NCBI RefSeq assembly: GCF_006539345.1
Contig: NZ_BJMV01000005.1
Span: 1-64,000, forward strand
Direction: 5' to 3'
DNA length: 64,000 nt
Origin: Acetobacter peroxydans
GTDB lineage: Bacteria > Pseudomonadota > Alphaproteobacteria > Acetobacterales > Acetobacteraceae
Position 1 is the first letter of the stretch; every line of letters starts with the position of its first letter. The notes under the pieces are model-generated. The model was given only the letters and a program-made list of their open reading frames with translations. It had not been told where the DNA came from and did no database searches. Positions 36,619 through 44,558 of the stretch are shown piece by piece. A program made the translations under genes and the position numbers.

Positions 36619-36981
36619 CTAATCTGCCGTCTCAGGAAGGTTTTGCGAAAACTGCTCGAAAGCCATGATCGCGTCGGCTGCATACATGAGCGAAGGGCCG
36701 CCCCCCATATAAACCGCTACGCCCAGCACTTCCTCAAGCTCTTCACGTGTAACGCCGAGTTTAACCAGAGCTTCAACATGAAAGCCAATACAGCCGTCGC
36801 ATCTCTGGGAAACGCCGATAGCCAGCGCGATCAACTCCTTGGTTTTTGTGTCAACAGCACCGCCCTTGGTCGCGGCTGCCGCCAGCGCCGAAAAACCTTG
36901 CATGGTTGCGGCAATGTCCTTGCGCAGGACTTTCATATTGGCGGATATGCGCTTGGTTATTTCAGGGTAGGACTTGGACAT
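36619..36981 (-). CDS. Carboxymuconolactone decarboxylase / AhpD-like family protein
   Basis: 120 aa. The CMD domain shows the AhpD-type redox motif C-D-G-C-I-G-F-H (near residues 63-70), with the proton-relay His and the ALVKLGVTREELEEVLGVA helix. Such small proteins are alkylhydroperoxidase-type disulfide reductants. The CxxC-containing form favours peroxidase/reductase activity over lactone decarboxylation. It is divergent from the ArsR-rhodanese genes, with 68 bases between; that regulator may also control it, linking it to sulfur or peroxide stress. Confidence 0.88.
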   Translation of the reverse strand: MSKSYPEITKRISANMKVLRKDIAATMQGFSALAAAATKGGAVDTKTKELIALAIGVSQRCDGCIGFHVEALVKLGVTREELEEVLGVAVYMGGGPSLMYAADAIMAFEQFSQNLPETAD

Positions 36982-37049
36982 GAGAACCTCACCTAACGAC
37001 CTTCTGAATTAGACCTTGCTAAAATAGAATCTCCCGATAAGATGTCAAT

Positions 37050-37382
37050 GTGAAAAAACAGAATCCCCCTTCCCCTCCCGTTGAGGCCATGCAACAGCAC
37101 GCAGCCAAAGCGGAAGCATTGCTTAAGGAACTCGCCAACGCCAACCGGTTGATGGTGCTCTGCCACCTTGTTTCGGGTGAAAAAACCGTCAGCAACATTG
37201 CCGATACTGTTGGATTATCACAGTCAGCGCTTTCCCAGCACCTGGCTCGGCTGAAGGAAGCCGGTCTGGTAGAGTCCGAAAAGCGCGGGCTGATGGTCTA
37301 TTACCGGCTTTGCAGCGTTGAAGTGCAGGCGCTGCTTGCCGTGCTCCATCTGATTTTTTGTCGTGAACCCACACTTGATTAG
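37050..37382 (+). CDS. ArsR family regulator, BigR/SqrR-like persulfide sensor
   Basis: 110 aa from GTG 37050; an ATG at 37089 is an alternative. Winged helix of the ArsR family (LANANRLMVLCHLVSGEKTV, GLSQSALSQHLARLKEAGLV). Two Cys residues, one in VLCHLV (about residue 38) and one in IFCREP (about residue 105), match the pair that forms a tetrasulfide bridge in BigR and SqrR. It therefore probably senses reactive sulfur species. The rhodanese gene starts 15 bases downstream and is the likely target; the divergent AhpD-like gene may be another. Confidence 0.85.
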   Translation: MKKQNPPSPPVEAMQQHAAKAEALLKELANANRLMVLCHLVSGEKTVSNIADTVGLSQSALSQHLARLKEAGLVESEKRGLMVYYRLCSVEVQALLAVLHLIFCREPTLD

Positions 37383-37396
37383 AGGACGCTTATAAA

Positions 37397-37915
37397 ATGG
37401 TCATACAATCTGTTGACGCGAAAACCTTGAATAACTGGCTCGAACACAACGAAGCCGTGCTGGTTGACGTACGGGAGCCCGCGGAGTTCGCATCAGAATC
37501 CATCCCCGGCGCCACTCTTGTGCCGCTTAGCACGGTCAAAATATCGACGCTGCCGCCTCATGAAGGCAAGAAACTGGTTATCTACTGTCGCAAAGGCGGC
37601 CGCGGCGGTTCAGCATGTCAGAAACTCCTTGCCGAAATGCCCAACCTTGATCTCTACAACCTCACAGGTGGTATCGAGGCATGGATGGCCGCGCGGATGC
37701 CAGTGACACGCTCCGGCCGGAAAGTTCTGCCGCTTGACCGTCAGGTACAACTGGCCATCGGCACACTCGTTCTTATCGGCGTCCTGCTCGGATTTTTTGT
37801 AAATCCGGCTTATTTCCTACTGAGCGGGTTCTTCGGCGTCGGCCTGATCATCGCTGGTTTGAGCGGATTTTGTGGCATGGCACGGATAATGGCCCTGATG
37901 CCATGGAACCGCTAA
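37397..37915 (+). CDS. Membrane-anchored rhodanese (YgaP-like)
   Basis: 172 aa; GAGGA upstream. An N-terminal rhodanese domain (residues 1-105: DVREPAEFASESIPGA, active-site loop YCRKGGRGG with catalytic Cys near 64) is followed by a C-terminal YgaP/DUF2892-type region with two membrane helices (QLAIGTLVLIGVLLGFF and FLLSGFFGVGLIIAGL). It transfers sulfane sulfur at the inner membrane. It is co-transcribed with the persulfide-type ArsR gene, a pattern seen in hydrogen sulfide and persulfide detoxification operons; no sulfur dioxygenase is present here. Confidence 0.9.
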   Translation: MVIQSVDAKTLNNWLEHNEAVLVDVREPAEFASESIPGATLVPLSTVKISTLPPHEGKKLVIYCRKGGRGGSACQKLLAEMPNLDLYNLTGGIEAWMAARMPVTRSGRKVLPLDRQVQLAIGTLVLIGVLLGFFVNPAYFLLSGFFGVGLIIAGLSGFCGMARIMALMPWNR

Positions 37916-38060
37916 CCCCCTGCGACCAAACAGCCATCATGACATGACTGCCAGCAGCGATAGCCGAAATCACGCAGCAGTCACTTCCCATACCACATGG
38001 GACATTCACCAAACTCGACACAGTAAGTTGGCCTAAAGTTAACCGGCCAATGGAGACACG

Positions 38061-38672
38061 ATGGATCACGCAAGCCAATGGAATACCCGCTTTGCCACTG
38101 ATGACTATGTTTTCGGCAAAGCACCAAATGTTTTCCTGACCCAGCAGGCCTATCGTCTGCCAGCGGGCGCTAAAATACTCAGTGTGGCGGATGGCGAAGG
38201 GCGCAACGGCGTTTGGCTCGCAGGACAAGGGCACAACGTCACGGCTATCGACATTGCCGAAGCTGGTCTGCTCAAAGCACGCAAGCTGGCGCAGGAATGC
38301 AATGTACATATTGATCTGCAACAGATTGATCTTGATAGCTGGGTATGGCCGACAGCTGATTTTGATGCGGTCGTGGCCATCTTCATTCAGTTTGCTGATC
38401 CCGAATTTCGCACCAGAATCTTTGCCGGTATGCAGCAGGCCACAAAGCCGGGTGGGTTGATCCTGTTGCAGGGCTATCGTCCTGAGCAAATCGCCTATGG
38501 CACTGGTGGACCACCGACACCGGAAAATCTCTATACCGAAACTCTGCTGCGCGAAGCTTTTGCCGGGTGGACCATTGAGCATCTGGCCAGCCGTGACAGC
38601 GTGATTGAGGAGGGCGCGGGGCATAGCGGCCTGTCAGCCCTCATCGATTTGGTCGCACGCAAGCCCATTTGA
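38061..38672 (+). CDS. Class I SAM-dependent methyltransferase
   Basis: 203 aa; GGAG five bases before the ATG. The SAM-binding motif I is ILSVADGEGRNGVWLA and motif II is VTAIDIAEAGLLKARKLA. The WNTRFATDDYVFGKAPNVFL opening is typical of the TehB/thiopurine-like small methyltransferases that handle metalloid or sulfur species and other small molecules. The position between a rhodanese and a truncated haemoglobin suggests a stress or detoxification role. The substrate is unknown. Confidence 0.88.
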   Translation: MDHASQWNTRFATDDYVFGKAPNVFLTQQAYRLPAGAKILSVADGEGRNGVWLAGQGHNVTAIDIAEAGLLKARKLAQECNVHIDLQQIDLDSWVWPTADFDAVVAIFIQFADPEFRTRIFAGMQQATKPGGLILLQGYRPEQIAYGTGGPPTPENLYTETLLREAFAGWTIEHLASRDSVIEEGAGHSGLSALIDLVARKPI

Positions 38673-38749
38673 GGCGGGTGCAGAAATACGCTCATAAACC
38701 AGCATAATACTATCGACATCGGTGAGAAGCCGAACAAGGAAATATATTG

Positions 38750-39121
38750 ATGACACTCTATGATGCCATTGGCGGCGAACCTGTTGTGCGTGAACTCACA
38801 AAACGTTTCTATGCACTTATGGATGCCCTTCCCGAAGCCAAAGCCTGCCGCGACATTCACCCACAAGACATGACACGCAGCCAGGAGAAGCTATTTGAAT
38901 ACCTCTCGGGCTGGCTCGGCGGCCCGCCGCTTTTTACCGATAAATACGGCCACCCGATGTTAAGGTATCGCCATCTGCCAGCTAAAATCGGCACAGAAGA
39001 AGCCGCCGGCTGGTTATTATGCTTCCGTCAGGCCCTGGATGAAGTAGTGGAAGACAAGGCTGTGGCTGACATGATCTGGCCGAAGGTTGAAGCGCTTGGC
39101 CAGCATATGATCAATGTTTGA
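38750..39121 (+). CDS. Group II truncated haemoglobin
   Basis: 123 aa from ATG 38750 (TTG one codon earlier). Two-over-two globin with LYDAIGGEPVVRELTKRFY, the YLSGWLGGPPLF turn, RYRHLPAKIG and AAGWLLCFRQAL containing the group II Trp at position G8; the proximal His lies in the HPMLRYRH segment. These haem proteins bind oxygen or NO and work in redox or nitrosative stress. It lies 77 bases after the methyltransferase gene and probably belongs to the same stress operon. Confidence 0.92.
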   Translation: MTLYDAIGGEPVVRELTKRFYALMDALPEAKACRDIHPQDMTRSQEKLFEYLSGWLGGPPLFTDKYGHPMLRYRHLPAKIGTEEAAGWLLCFRQALDEVVEDKAVADMIWPKVEALGQHMINV

Positions 39122-39325
39122 CGCTATCTGAAAACAAGATAGAGATCGAATAAGGGCTAAAAGATACTTCCACTTGATGTTTTTCGTACTGCTGTTGTGG
39201 GGAGTGCTTTCTTTGGACACGCCCCACGCTCAAGCTCTAGAAACCGGGCGCTCTCTTTTTGATTGGCAACAGAAAAGGAGTGCACATCAGATTGCAGATT
39301 AACCGAATTGTGCTCCAGACGTTCT

Positions 39326-41104
39326 TCAGTGACTGAATTCACAAACACGATCACGTCCCGAACGCTTTGCATCATACAAGGCCGAATCTGCCTCCTGTAT
39401 CAGCATGTCTATACGCTTACCCGGCTCATAAGAAGAAAAGCCGCAGCTAATTGTTATATTTATTTTTTTATCTTTACTTATTTCAAATGCTTCTAATCGA
39501 ACGCGATCAACAACCCTCTGCAATATAGCTTTTGTCGTGCTTTTGTCACTTAAGGTAGCTATAACGAATTCGTCTCCACCAAATCTTGAAACAATATCTG
39601 ATTCTCTCATTTCAGACAGAAGTATATTTGACAGCTTTCCAAGCATAAGGTCTCCAACCTCATGCCCATAGGTGTCATTGATTGATTTAAAATGATCTAT
39701 ATCTATATAAGTTACACAAAATACAGGCTCTGAGAGGCATGTAAATTCTTTTATTCCTTCATAAAATCCAAACCTGTTGAACAAATGTGTTAATTGATCC
39801 CTTTCCGCACGTTCCTCTGCTTCATCAACTTTTTCGGCTTCCACAGTAATATCATGTATGGTCACAATCGCTCCTGCGGTGATGCCCTCTACAATCAATT
39901 TCCTCAAACTTACACTCAGAATGAGTGGAGTTCTACACCGTGAATTAAAAGAAAAGTTGTTTAAATCAGTCGAATCGTCAGAAAAGAACGACCGCATTTT
40001 TGCATTGTCTGCGGCATTACACCCTAAAATTTCTATTATACTTTCACCAACAATATCAGAGGAGCTTTTCCCTAGTAACTCTAGACATGCACCGCCACCC
40101 CAGCGACACAAACCATTCCGATCAACACTTACAACGCAATCTGTAGCATTTGATAGAATCAGATCAAGCATCTGCTCTCTTGCCGAAATACTCCGAACAA
40201 GATTTTCGTTTCTCATAAAAATTATAGATACGGCACGTTCTGTAAAAACCATGAAGCTCAGGTAAACTTGCAATACCACCGTATGACCAAGATGGCCTGT
40301 CGGCATTAAAGAAATACGCCCATAGTCTTCAAATGTAAGCACTATCGCAATTATTGATAATATCATGACAGTGGTAGATCCAAATATCTCTCCACAGAGC
40401 AATGAATTTCCAATAACAAGAGCATTTGGTATAAAAAGAAATGGATATTGATCCTGATAAAATACAAAAAAAGATACAGATATTGTAAACAAAATAGAGA
40501 CAATAAATATCGATGCGTTAAACTTTTCTGCAAAAACGGACTTACATTTCCTCCATGTCTCTCCCGTCAAAAGGTACGTAAACGGCCGTGTAAAGGCGAT
40601 ATTTCCTAAGGAAAGACTAAAAAACCAGCCAGAAAAATTTGCGATAGAGAAAATCCCCGATTGCGTTGCGTTAGCAACTGTCCCAAGCAATGCACACACC
40701 GAGGGAAAAATAATTCCAGAACTTAAATTGAATAATAAAATTGACCTATAACTTGAAAAAACAACCCCCTTAGGAATATACTTTTTAAAAGCATAAAAAG
40801 ATAATAGTATTTGGAAAGCATGAATAGATGCATAAAAAATGCTCAAAAAACTGTAGCGACCACATAAAATGTGAACAAATAAATCAGAGACAAATGTCAG
40901 GGATGTTGCTGTCTTTATACTTTTTATTTTTCCGGAAAATATTGACGCGAGCATCAACGCGTCTGCCGGCCAGATAGTGGCGTGATCAGATTGGTAAGAC
41001 GTAAATTTTATCGCAAAAAAGGCTATAAAGACGTATGATATTGAGAATATCATACCCACCACGAAAGAATTACTCTCCTTGTTTTTCATTTGTATAGTAC
41101 TCAT
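39326..41104 (-). CDS. MASE1-PAS-GGDEF diguanylate cyclase
   Basis: 592 aa. About eight N-terminal membrane helices form a MASE1-type sensor (IWPADALMLA near residue 45), followed by a PAS domain (about 305-420, LDLILSNATDCVVSVDRNG) and a GGDEF domain (about 430-590). The active-site motif RFGGDEFV is intact, and the inhibitory RxxD site (RESD) lies exactly five residues before GGDEF. It should make cyclic-di-GMP with product feedback, in response to an unknown membrane signal. The gene is visibly AT-rich with many A/T-ending codons and Lys/Ile/Ser-rich protein, unlike all its neighbours, which suggests recent transfer. IS debris lies right behind its start. Confidence 0.93.
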   Translation of the reverse strand: MSTIQMKNKESNSFVVGMIFSISYVFIAFFAIKFTSYQSDHATIWPADALMLASIFSGKIKSIKTATSLTFVSDLFVHILCGRYSFLSIFYASIHAFQILLSFYAFKKYIPKGVVFSSYRSILLFNLSSGIIFPSVCALLGTVANATQSGIFSIANFSGWFFSLSLGNIAFTRPFTYLLTGETWRKCKSVFAEKFNASIFIVSILFTISVSFFVFYQDQYPFLFIPNALVIGNSLLCGEIFGSTTVMILSIIAIVLTFEDYGRISLMPTGHLGHTVVLQVYLSFMVFTERAVSIIFMRNENLVRSISAREQMLDLILSNATDCVVSVDRNGLCRWGGGACLELLGKSSSDIVGESIIEILGCNAADNAKMRSFFSDDSTDLNNFSFNSRCRTPLILSVSLRKLIVEGITAGAIVTIHDITVEAEKVDEAEERAERDQLTHLFNRFGFYEGIKEFTCLSEPVFCVTYIDIDHFKSINDTYGHEVGDLMLGKLSNILLSEMRESDIVSRFGGDEFVIATLSDKSTTKAILQRVVDRVRLEAFEISKDKKINITISCGFSSYEPGKRIDMLIQEADSALYDAKRSGRDRVCEFSH

Positions 41105-41309
41105 AGCCGATTCGCGAAAATTTTTGACTCTCTATCACGGCGCAACGACTACGATAATAGAATTATCTAAATAAATTAATCCTATTTCATATAAAAATGG
41201 TGCATTTTATTAGAAATTTAAATAATTAATGATGTCATCCGATCGCAGCGGCACCCGATTTTCGGACAGGGGCGTAAGCTATCATCCAGCCTGAGGGAGG
41301 AGGCGTCTT

Positions 41310-41472
41310 ATGAGCAAAGTTACATGCAAGAGGCACGCGGTGGAGTTCAAATCGAAGGTCGCCCTGGAGGCGATCCGGGGTGAACTGAGGCTGACGGACC
41401 TGACGTGAAACATGCCGTGCGTCAGACGGTGATCGCCCAATGAAAACGGTGGATGATCAAGGGAATGGCGAC
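41310..41472 (+). pseudogene. Decayed IS3 family transposase orfA fragment
   Basis: Reading from ATG 41310 gives MSKVTCKRHAVEFKSKVALE..., the typical opening of IS3-family OrfA (KRHxxEFKxKVALEAIRGE). Stop codons interrupt it after LTDLT and again after VIAQ, with WMIKGMA, another OrfA-like piece, beyond. The downstream OrfB is missing. The GAGGGAGGAGG ribosome site just upstream is preserved. It is a dead insertion remnant marking the edge between the AT-rich cyclase and the GC-rich operon. Confidence 0.75.
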
Positions 41473-41683
41473 ATAACGACAACTGGGCATAACTTATTCA
41501 AATTCAAAACTGGGCGAAAAAAATCGATAGTTGTGCAGTGAAAAATTCGATTTAGTCGTGCATGTAGCTCATGCCGATCATGGATTCTCAAGAATGGTGG
41601 GATATCCAACAAATTACTCGGACCAAGTTCCAAAACGCCTGGATGAACACGACCGCACGATTGCGGATTCCGTCTCTCCGCAG

Positions 41684-43090
41684 TCAATGGCAGGATTGCG
41701 GATCGGAAGTGGAGGCTCCGTGCGCCTCCTCCCCGTCCCGCCCCAGTGCGACGAGCCCTGCTCCGTCATATTTATTGCCGGGATTCCACAACATCCAGCC
41801 ATCCGAACCGAAATCCATCGCCGCGCTAATCTGCGCCTTTACTTCCACCGCACCAAAGGCACGACGATCGAAGGCGTAGTCGCGGAAAGCCTGTAGCCAC
41901 GGTCGGAACCGTTTTGGTGACACGCCCAGACGGGCGCGGGCCGTCTCCAGAGACCGGTACACGATCTCGTAAGGATGGCTGACAGGATCACGAAAGCCCG
42001 GGATACCGAACTGGAAACCGGACGGATAGAGCATCGGAGAGAGGTAATCTACGTTCTGCACGACAGTATCCAGACGCTGGCCAATGCCGCTATCGTCGCT
42101 GTTCCAGCAGACATAGCCGAAGATATCCGCAGCCAGGTACACGTTCCATGGGCGCAGAGCCTGTCGTGCCTCGCCAAGAAAGCTGGAGATCGCCGCCACG
42201 CGCTCGTCAGGGCCGACCGCCTCCGAGAAGCGGAGACGCTGCGGCGAATCCGGAAAACGCAGGTAATCAAACTGAATTTCGTCAAAGCCAGCCGCTGCAG
42301 CTTCGACGGCAATGGCAATGTTGTAGCGCCTCACCTCAGGACGAAGCGGGTCTGTCCAGGACAGCCCTTCCCGGTCATGGAACACCCCGCCGCTCGCGTC
42401 CCTGACCGCGAGATCGGGGCGGAGGGTGGCAAGCGGCTGATCTTTGAAGGTAACAATACGTGCGATGAGGTAAATCCCACACGCGTGCAATGTACGCACC
42501 AGCGTGGGAAGATCAGGAATAGTGGTGAGTTGCCGCGCGCCGCCTGCATTCACCAGAGCGATGCCGCTTGGATAAGGAACGAGGCCCCTGTCGCCCTTGA
42601 CGTCGATTACCAGTGCATTCGCACCTCCGTCTCGGATCAGGTTCAGGGCCGCACCGCGCAGAACGTTGGAGCCGATACCGTAGACAGTAAGGTAGAGCGC
42701 CCTAGGCGTGAACGGATCAAGGCGCTGGGTCGCGATTTCTGGCGTCGTGTTTCCAGGCGTAACTTCCACAGTTGCGGCGCGGTAGCCGGGCGCACGAAGG
42801 AAGACAGACCCGGCTGCGCCGTCGAGATGAAAACGGCCAGAAGTGTCGGTCGCAACCTGCTGGTTTCCCAGAATCGCCGTTCCATCACTGATTGGAGCGC
42901 CGGTCACTGAATCAACCATTCGTCCGTCGTAGGCGGCGGCGCGATGACCGGACAGAAACACGGCGACGAGCAGCGTCCAGCAAAGCCAGCGAGAGATCAC
43001 GCCGCGTATTCCAGATGTGAAGGACGTCGGTGTAAAAGCGTGAGACGTACCGGACGCGCAGACCGGAAAATATCCTTCAGATAAAATCAT
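41684..43090 (-). CDS. Putative glycoside hydrolase (DUF4015/GHL type) with N-terminal beta-sandwich
   Basis: 468 aa. The ATG overlaps the deacetylase stop codon (ATGA). After an N-terminal membrane or signal segment (WLCWTLLVAVFLSG, about residues 35-50) comes a small carboxypeptidase-regulatory-like beta-sandwich (GRMVDSVTGAPISDGTAILG, to about 125). A TIM barrel of the DUF4015 putative glycosidase family follows: ALVIDVKGDRGLVPYPSG, CGIYLIARIVTFKD and FDEIQFDYLRFPD, where the Asp residues are probably catalytic. It should act on an extracytoplasmic polysaccharide. It is the last gene of a four-gene, GC-rich operon with a polysaccharide deacetylase, so a shared glycan substrate is likely. 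Confidence 0.82.
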   Translation of the reverse strand: MILSEGYFPVCASGTSHAFTPTSFTSGIRGVISRWLCWTLLVAVFLSGHRAAAYDGRMVDSVTGAPISDGTAILGNQQVATDTSGRFHLDGAAGSVFLRAPGYRAATVEVTPGNTTPEIATQRLDPFTPRALYLTVYGIGSNVLRGAALNLIRDGGANALVIDVKGDRGLVPYPSGIALVNAGGARQLTTIPDLPTLVRTLHACGIYLIARIVTFKDQPLATLRPDLAVRDASGGVFHDREGLSWTDPLRPEVRRYNIAIAVEAAAAGFDEIQFDYLRFPDSPQRLRFSEAVGPDERVAAISSFLGEARQALRPWNVYLAADIFGYVCWNSDDSGIGQRLDTVVQNVDYLSPMLYPSGFQFGIPGFRDPVSHPYEIVYRSLETARARLGVSPKRFRPWLQAFRDYAFDRRAFGAVEVKAQISAAMDFGSDGWMLWNPGNKYDGAGLVALGRDGEEAHGASTSDPQSCH

Positions 43091-43881
43091 TTCTCTGATG
43101 TGGCCTCTGTGAGAAGTCCGGCGAAGAGTGACCCGGGCATCTGGTTGGCAACGGGAATACGGGGAATGGCAAAAGCATCGGCTCCGGGCCGCGCGAGACC
43201 GCCCGAGAAGGCGAAACCGGCGATGTAGCCCGCGCGGGCAGCGGCTGCCTCCAGTTCGGGATCGACGATACCATAGGGCCAGGCCAGCATTTCCACCGGC
43301 TGGCCAAGCCGCTTTTCCAGCACGGCACGCGAGCGGGAAAGCTGCGTGTCAACGAAAGCGCGATAGTCCTGCGGCGTGCGGTGCGCGCGCTCCTTGTGGA
43401 AATCGGGATGCCAGAAGGTATGAGACTGAATATCGACCAGTCCCGAATTCTCCATCTCCGCCAGTTGCTCCCAGGTCAGTGCGTACGGGGCATTGGAGAT
43501 TGCCGAGGGGTAGATGAACAGCGTCACCGGCAGATGCCGCTGGCGGATAATGGGATAAAGGTAAGTGTAGACTGATTCATGGCCGTCATCGACCGTCAGC
43601 ACGGCCTCACGACCGGACACCGCCGGGCCACGCCCCTGCCAGCCCTCGAACAGATCACGCAACCGCACGATTGTGTATCCATGAGCCGCGAGCCAATCGA
43701 GCTGACGTTCGAAGACGGGCACTGTCGTTGTCGTCGGACCAGCCCGCGCGGGATCGAAGCGATGATAGGCAAGGATGGGAATGCCCTCCCCAAGCGCGCG
43801 CAACGGCGCAAAGAGTAGAAGCAGCAGAACAACGCAGGAAGCGACCTTGTGCCGGGTCGCCGTGGGGAGAGCTGCCGTCAT
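43087..43881 (-). CDS. Secreted polysaccharide deacetylase (NodB family)
   Basis: 264 aa; start and stop both overlap neighbouring genes by four bases. An N-terminal signal peptide (CVVLLLLLFAPLRALG) precedes a NodB fold opening with IPILAYHRFD. Motif 1 LTVDDGH supplies catalytic and metal Asp, motif 2 SHTFWHP supplies the metal His residues, and EMLAWPYG is motif 3. It should remove N- or O-acetyl groups from an extracellular or periplasmic glycan, in the manner of PgaB-type proteins. It is paired with the DUF4015 glycosidase downstream; PgaB itself combines a deacetylase and a DUF4015-related hydrolase domain, so these two genes may represent a split version of that idea. Confidence 0.88.
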   Translation of the reverse strand: MTAALPTATRHKVASCVVLLLLLFAPLRALGEGIPILAYHRFDPARAGPTTTTVPVFERQLDWLAAHGYTIVRLRDLFEGWQGRGPAVSGREAVLTVDDGHESVYTYLYPIIRQRHLPVTLFIYPSAISNAPYALTWEQLAEMENSGLVDIQSHTFWHPDFHKERAHRTPQDYRAFVDTQLSRSRAVLEKRLGQPVEMLAWPYGIVDPELEAAAARAGYIAGFAFSGGLARPGADAFAIPRIPVANQMPGSLFAGLLTEATSEK

Positions 43882-44558
43882 GTCGCGGTGCGCGCCTCCG
43901 CCAGGAGCTGCCGCACCTCGGCATCCTCGACCTGCCGGAAATCGGCATAATGGACCCCGACCGCCCGGAAGTCAGACGGCGCAACGAGGCACACAAGGTC
44001 GTCGCACTCCGCCGCGAGATCAGCCAGCGCTTCAGGGGGCGCCACGGGCACAGCGAGCACGACCCGCGTGGCGCCGCCATGCCGTACCGCCCGGAGTGCA
44101 GCGCGCATTGTGCCGCCCGTGGCAATTCCGTCATCGACCACCACCACCAGCCGCCCGGCGATTGCGGGTGCCACGCCATCATACGCCGCCTGCTGCCGGG
44201 CGATTTCCGCGCGCTGCCGCTGCACCGCAGGCGTAAGCACCTCCCGTGAGACGCCGACCTGCCGCATCAAGGCCTCGTTCAACACCGGCTCCGCATTGCC
44301 GTCACCCGCGGCCGCGATGGCGCCGAGGCCGACCTCCTCCACACCGGGCACACCGATCTTGCGCACGAACAGCAGCCCGAGCGGGGCGCGGAGGCGGCGC
44401 GCGACCTCGAACGCCACCGGCACCCCGCCGCGCGGCAAGGCCAGCACCACCGGATGCGCCGGGGCCAGCGGGACGAGCGCTGTCGCAAGCCGCTGCCCGG
44501 CCTCCCGCCGGTCGCGAAATTCCGGCGGACCGGAGGCGACGAGAGCCGACGCAATCAT
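43878..44558 (-). CDS. Phosphoribosyltransferase family protein
   Basis: 226 aa, with four-base overlaps at both ends. Type I phosphoribosyltransferase fold: an N-terminal region (REAGQRLATALVPLAPAHPV, LALPRGGVPVAFEVARRL) and the PRPP-binding loop VVVVDDGIATGGTM. This family is regularly found next to, or fused with, erythromycin-esterase-like domains (fusions are known in mycobacteria), exactly as here. The base or nucleophile it uses is unknown. Confidence 0.88.
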   Translation of the reverse strand: MIASALVASGPPEFRDRREAGQRLATALVPLAPAHPVVLALPRGGVPVAFEVARRLRAPLGLLFVRKIGVPGVEEVGLGAIAAAGDGNAEPVLNEALMRQVGVSREVLTPAVQRQRAEIARQQAAYDGVAPAIAGRLVVVVDDGIATGGTMRAALRAVRHGGATRVVLAVPVAPPEALADLAAECDDLVCLVAPSDFRAVGVHYADFRQVEDAEVRQLLAEARTAT

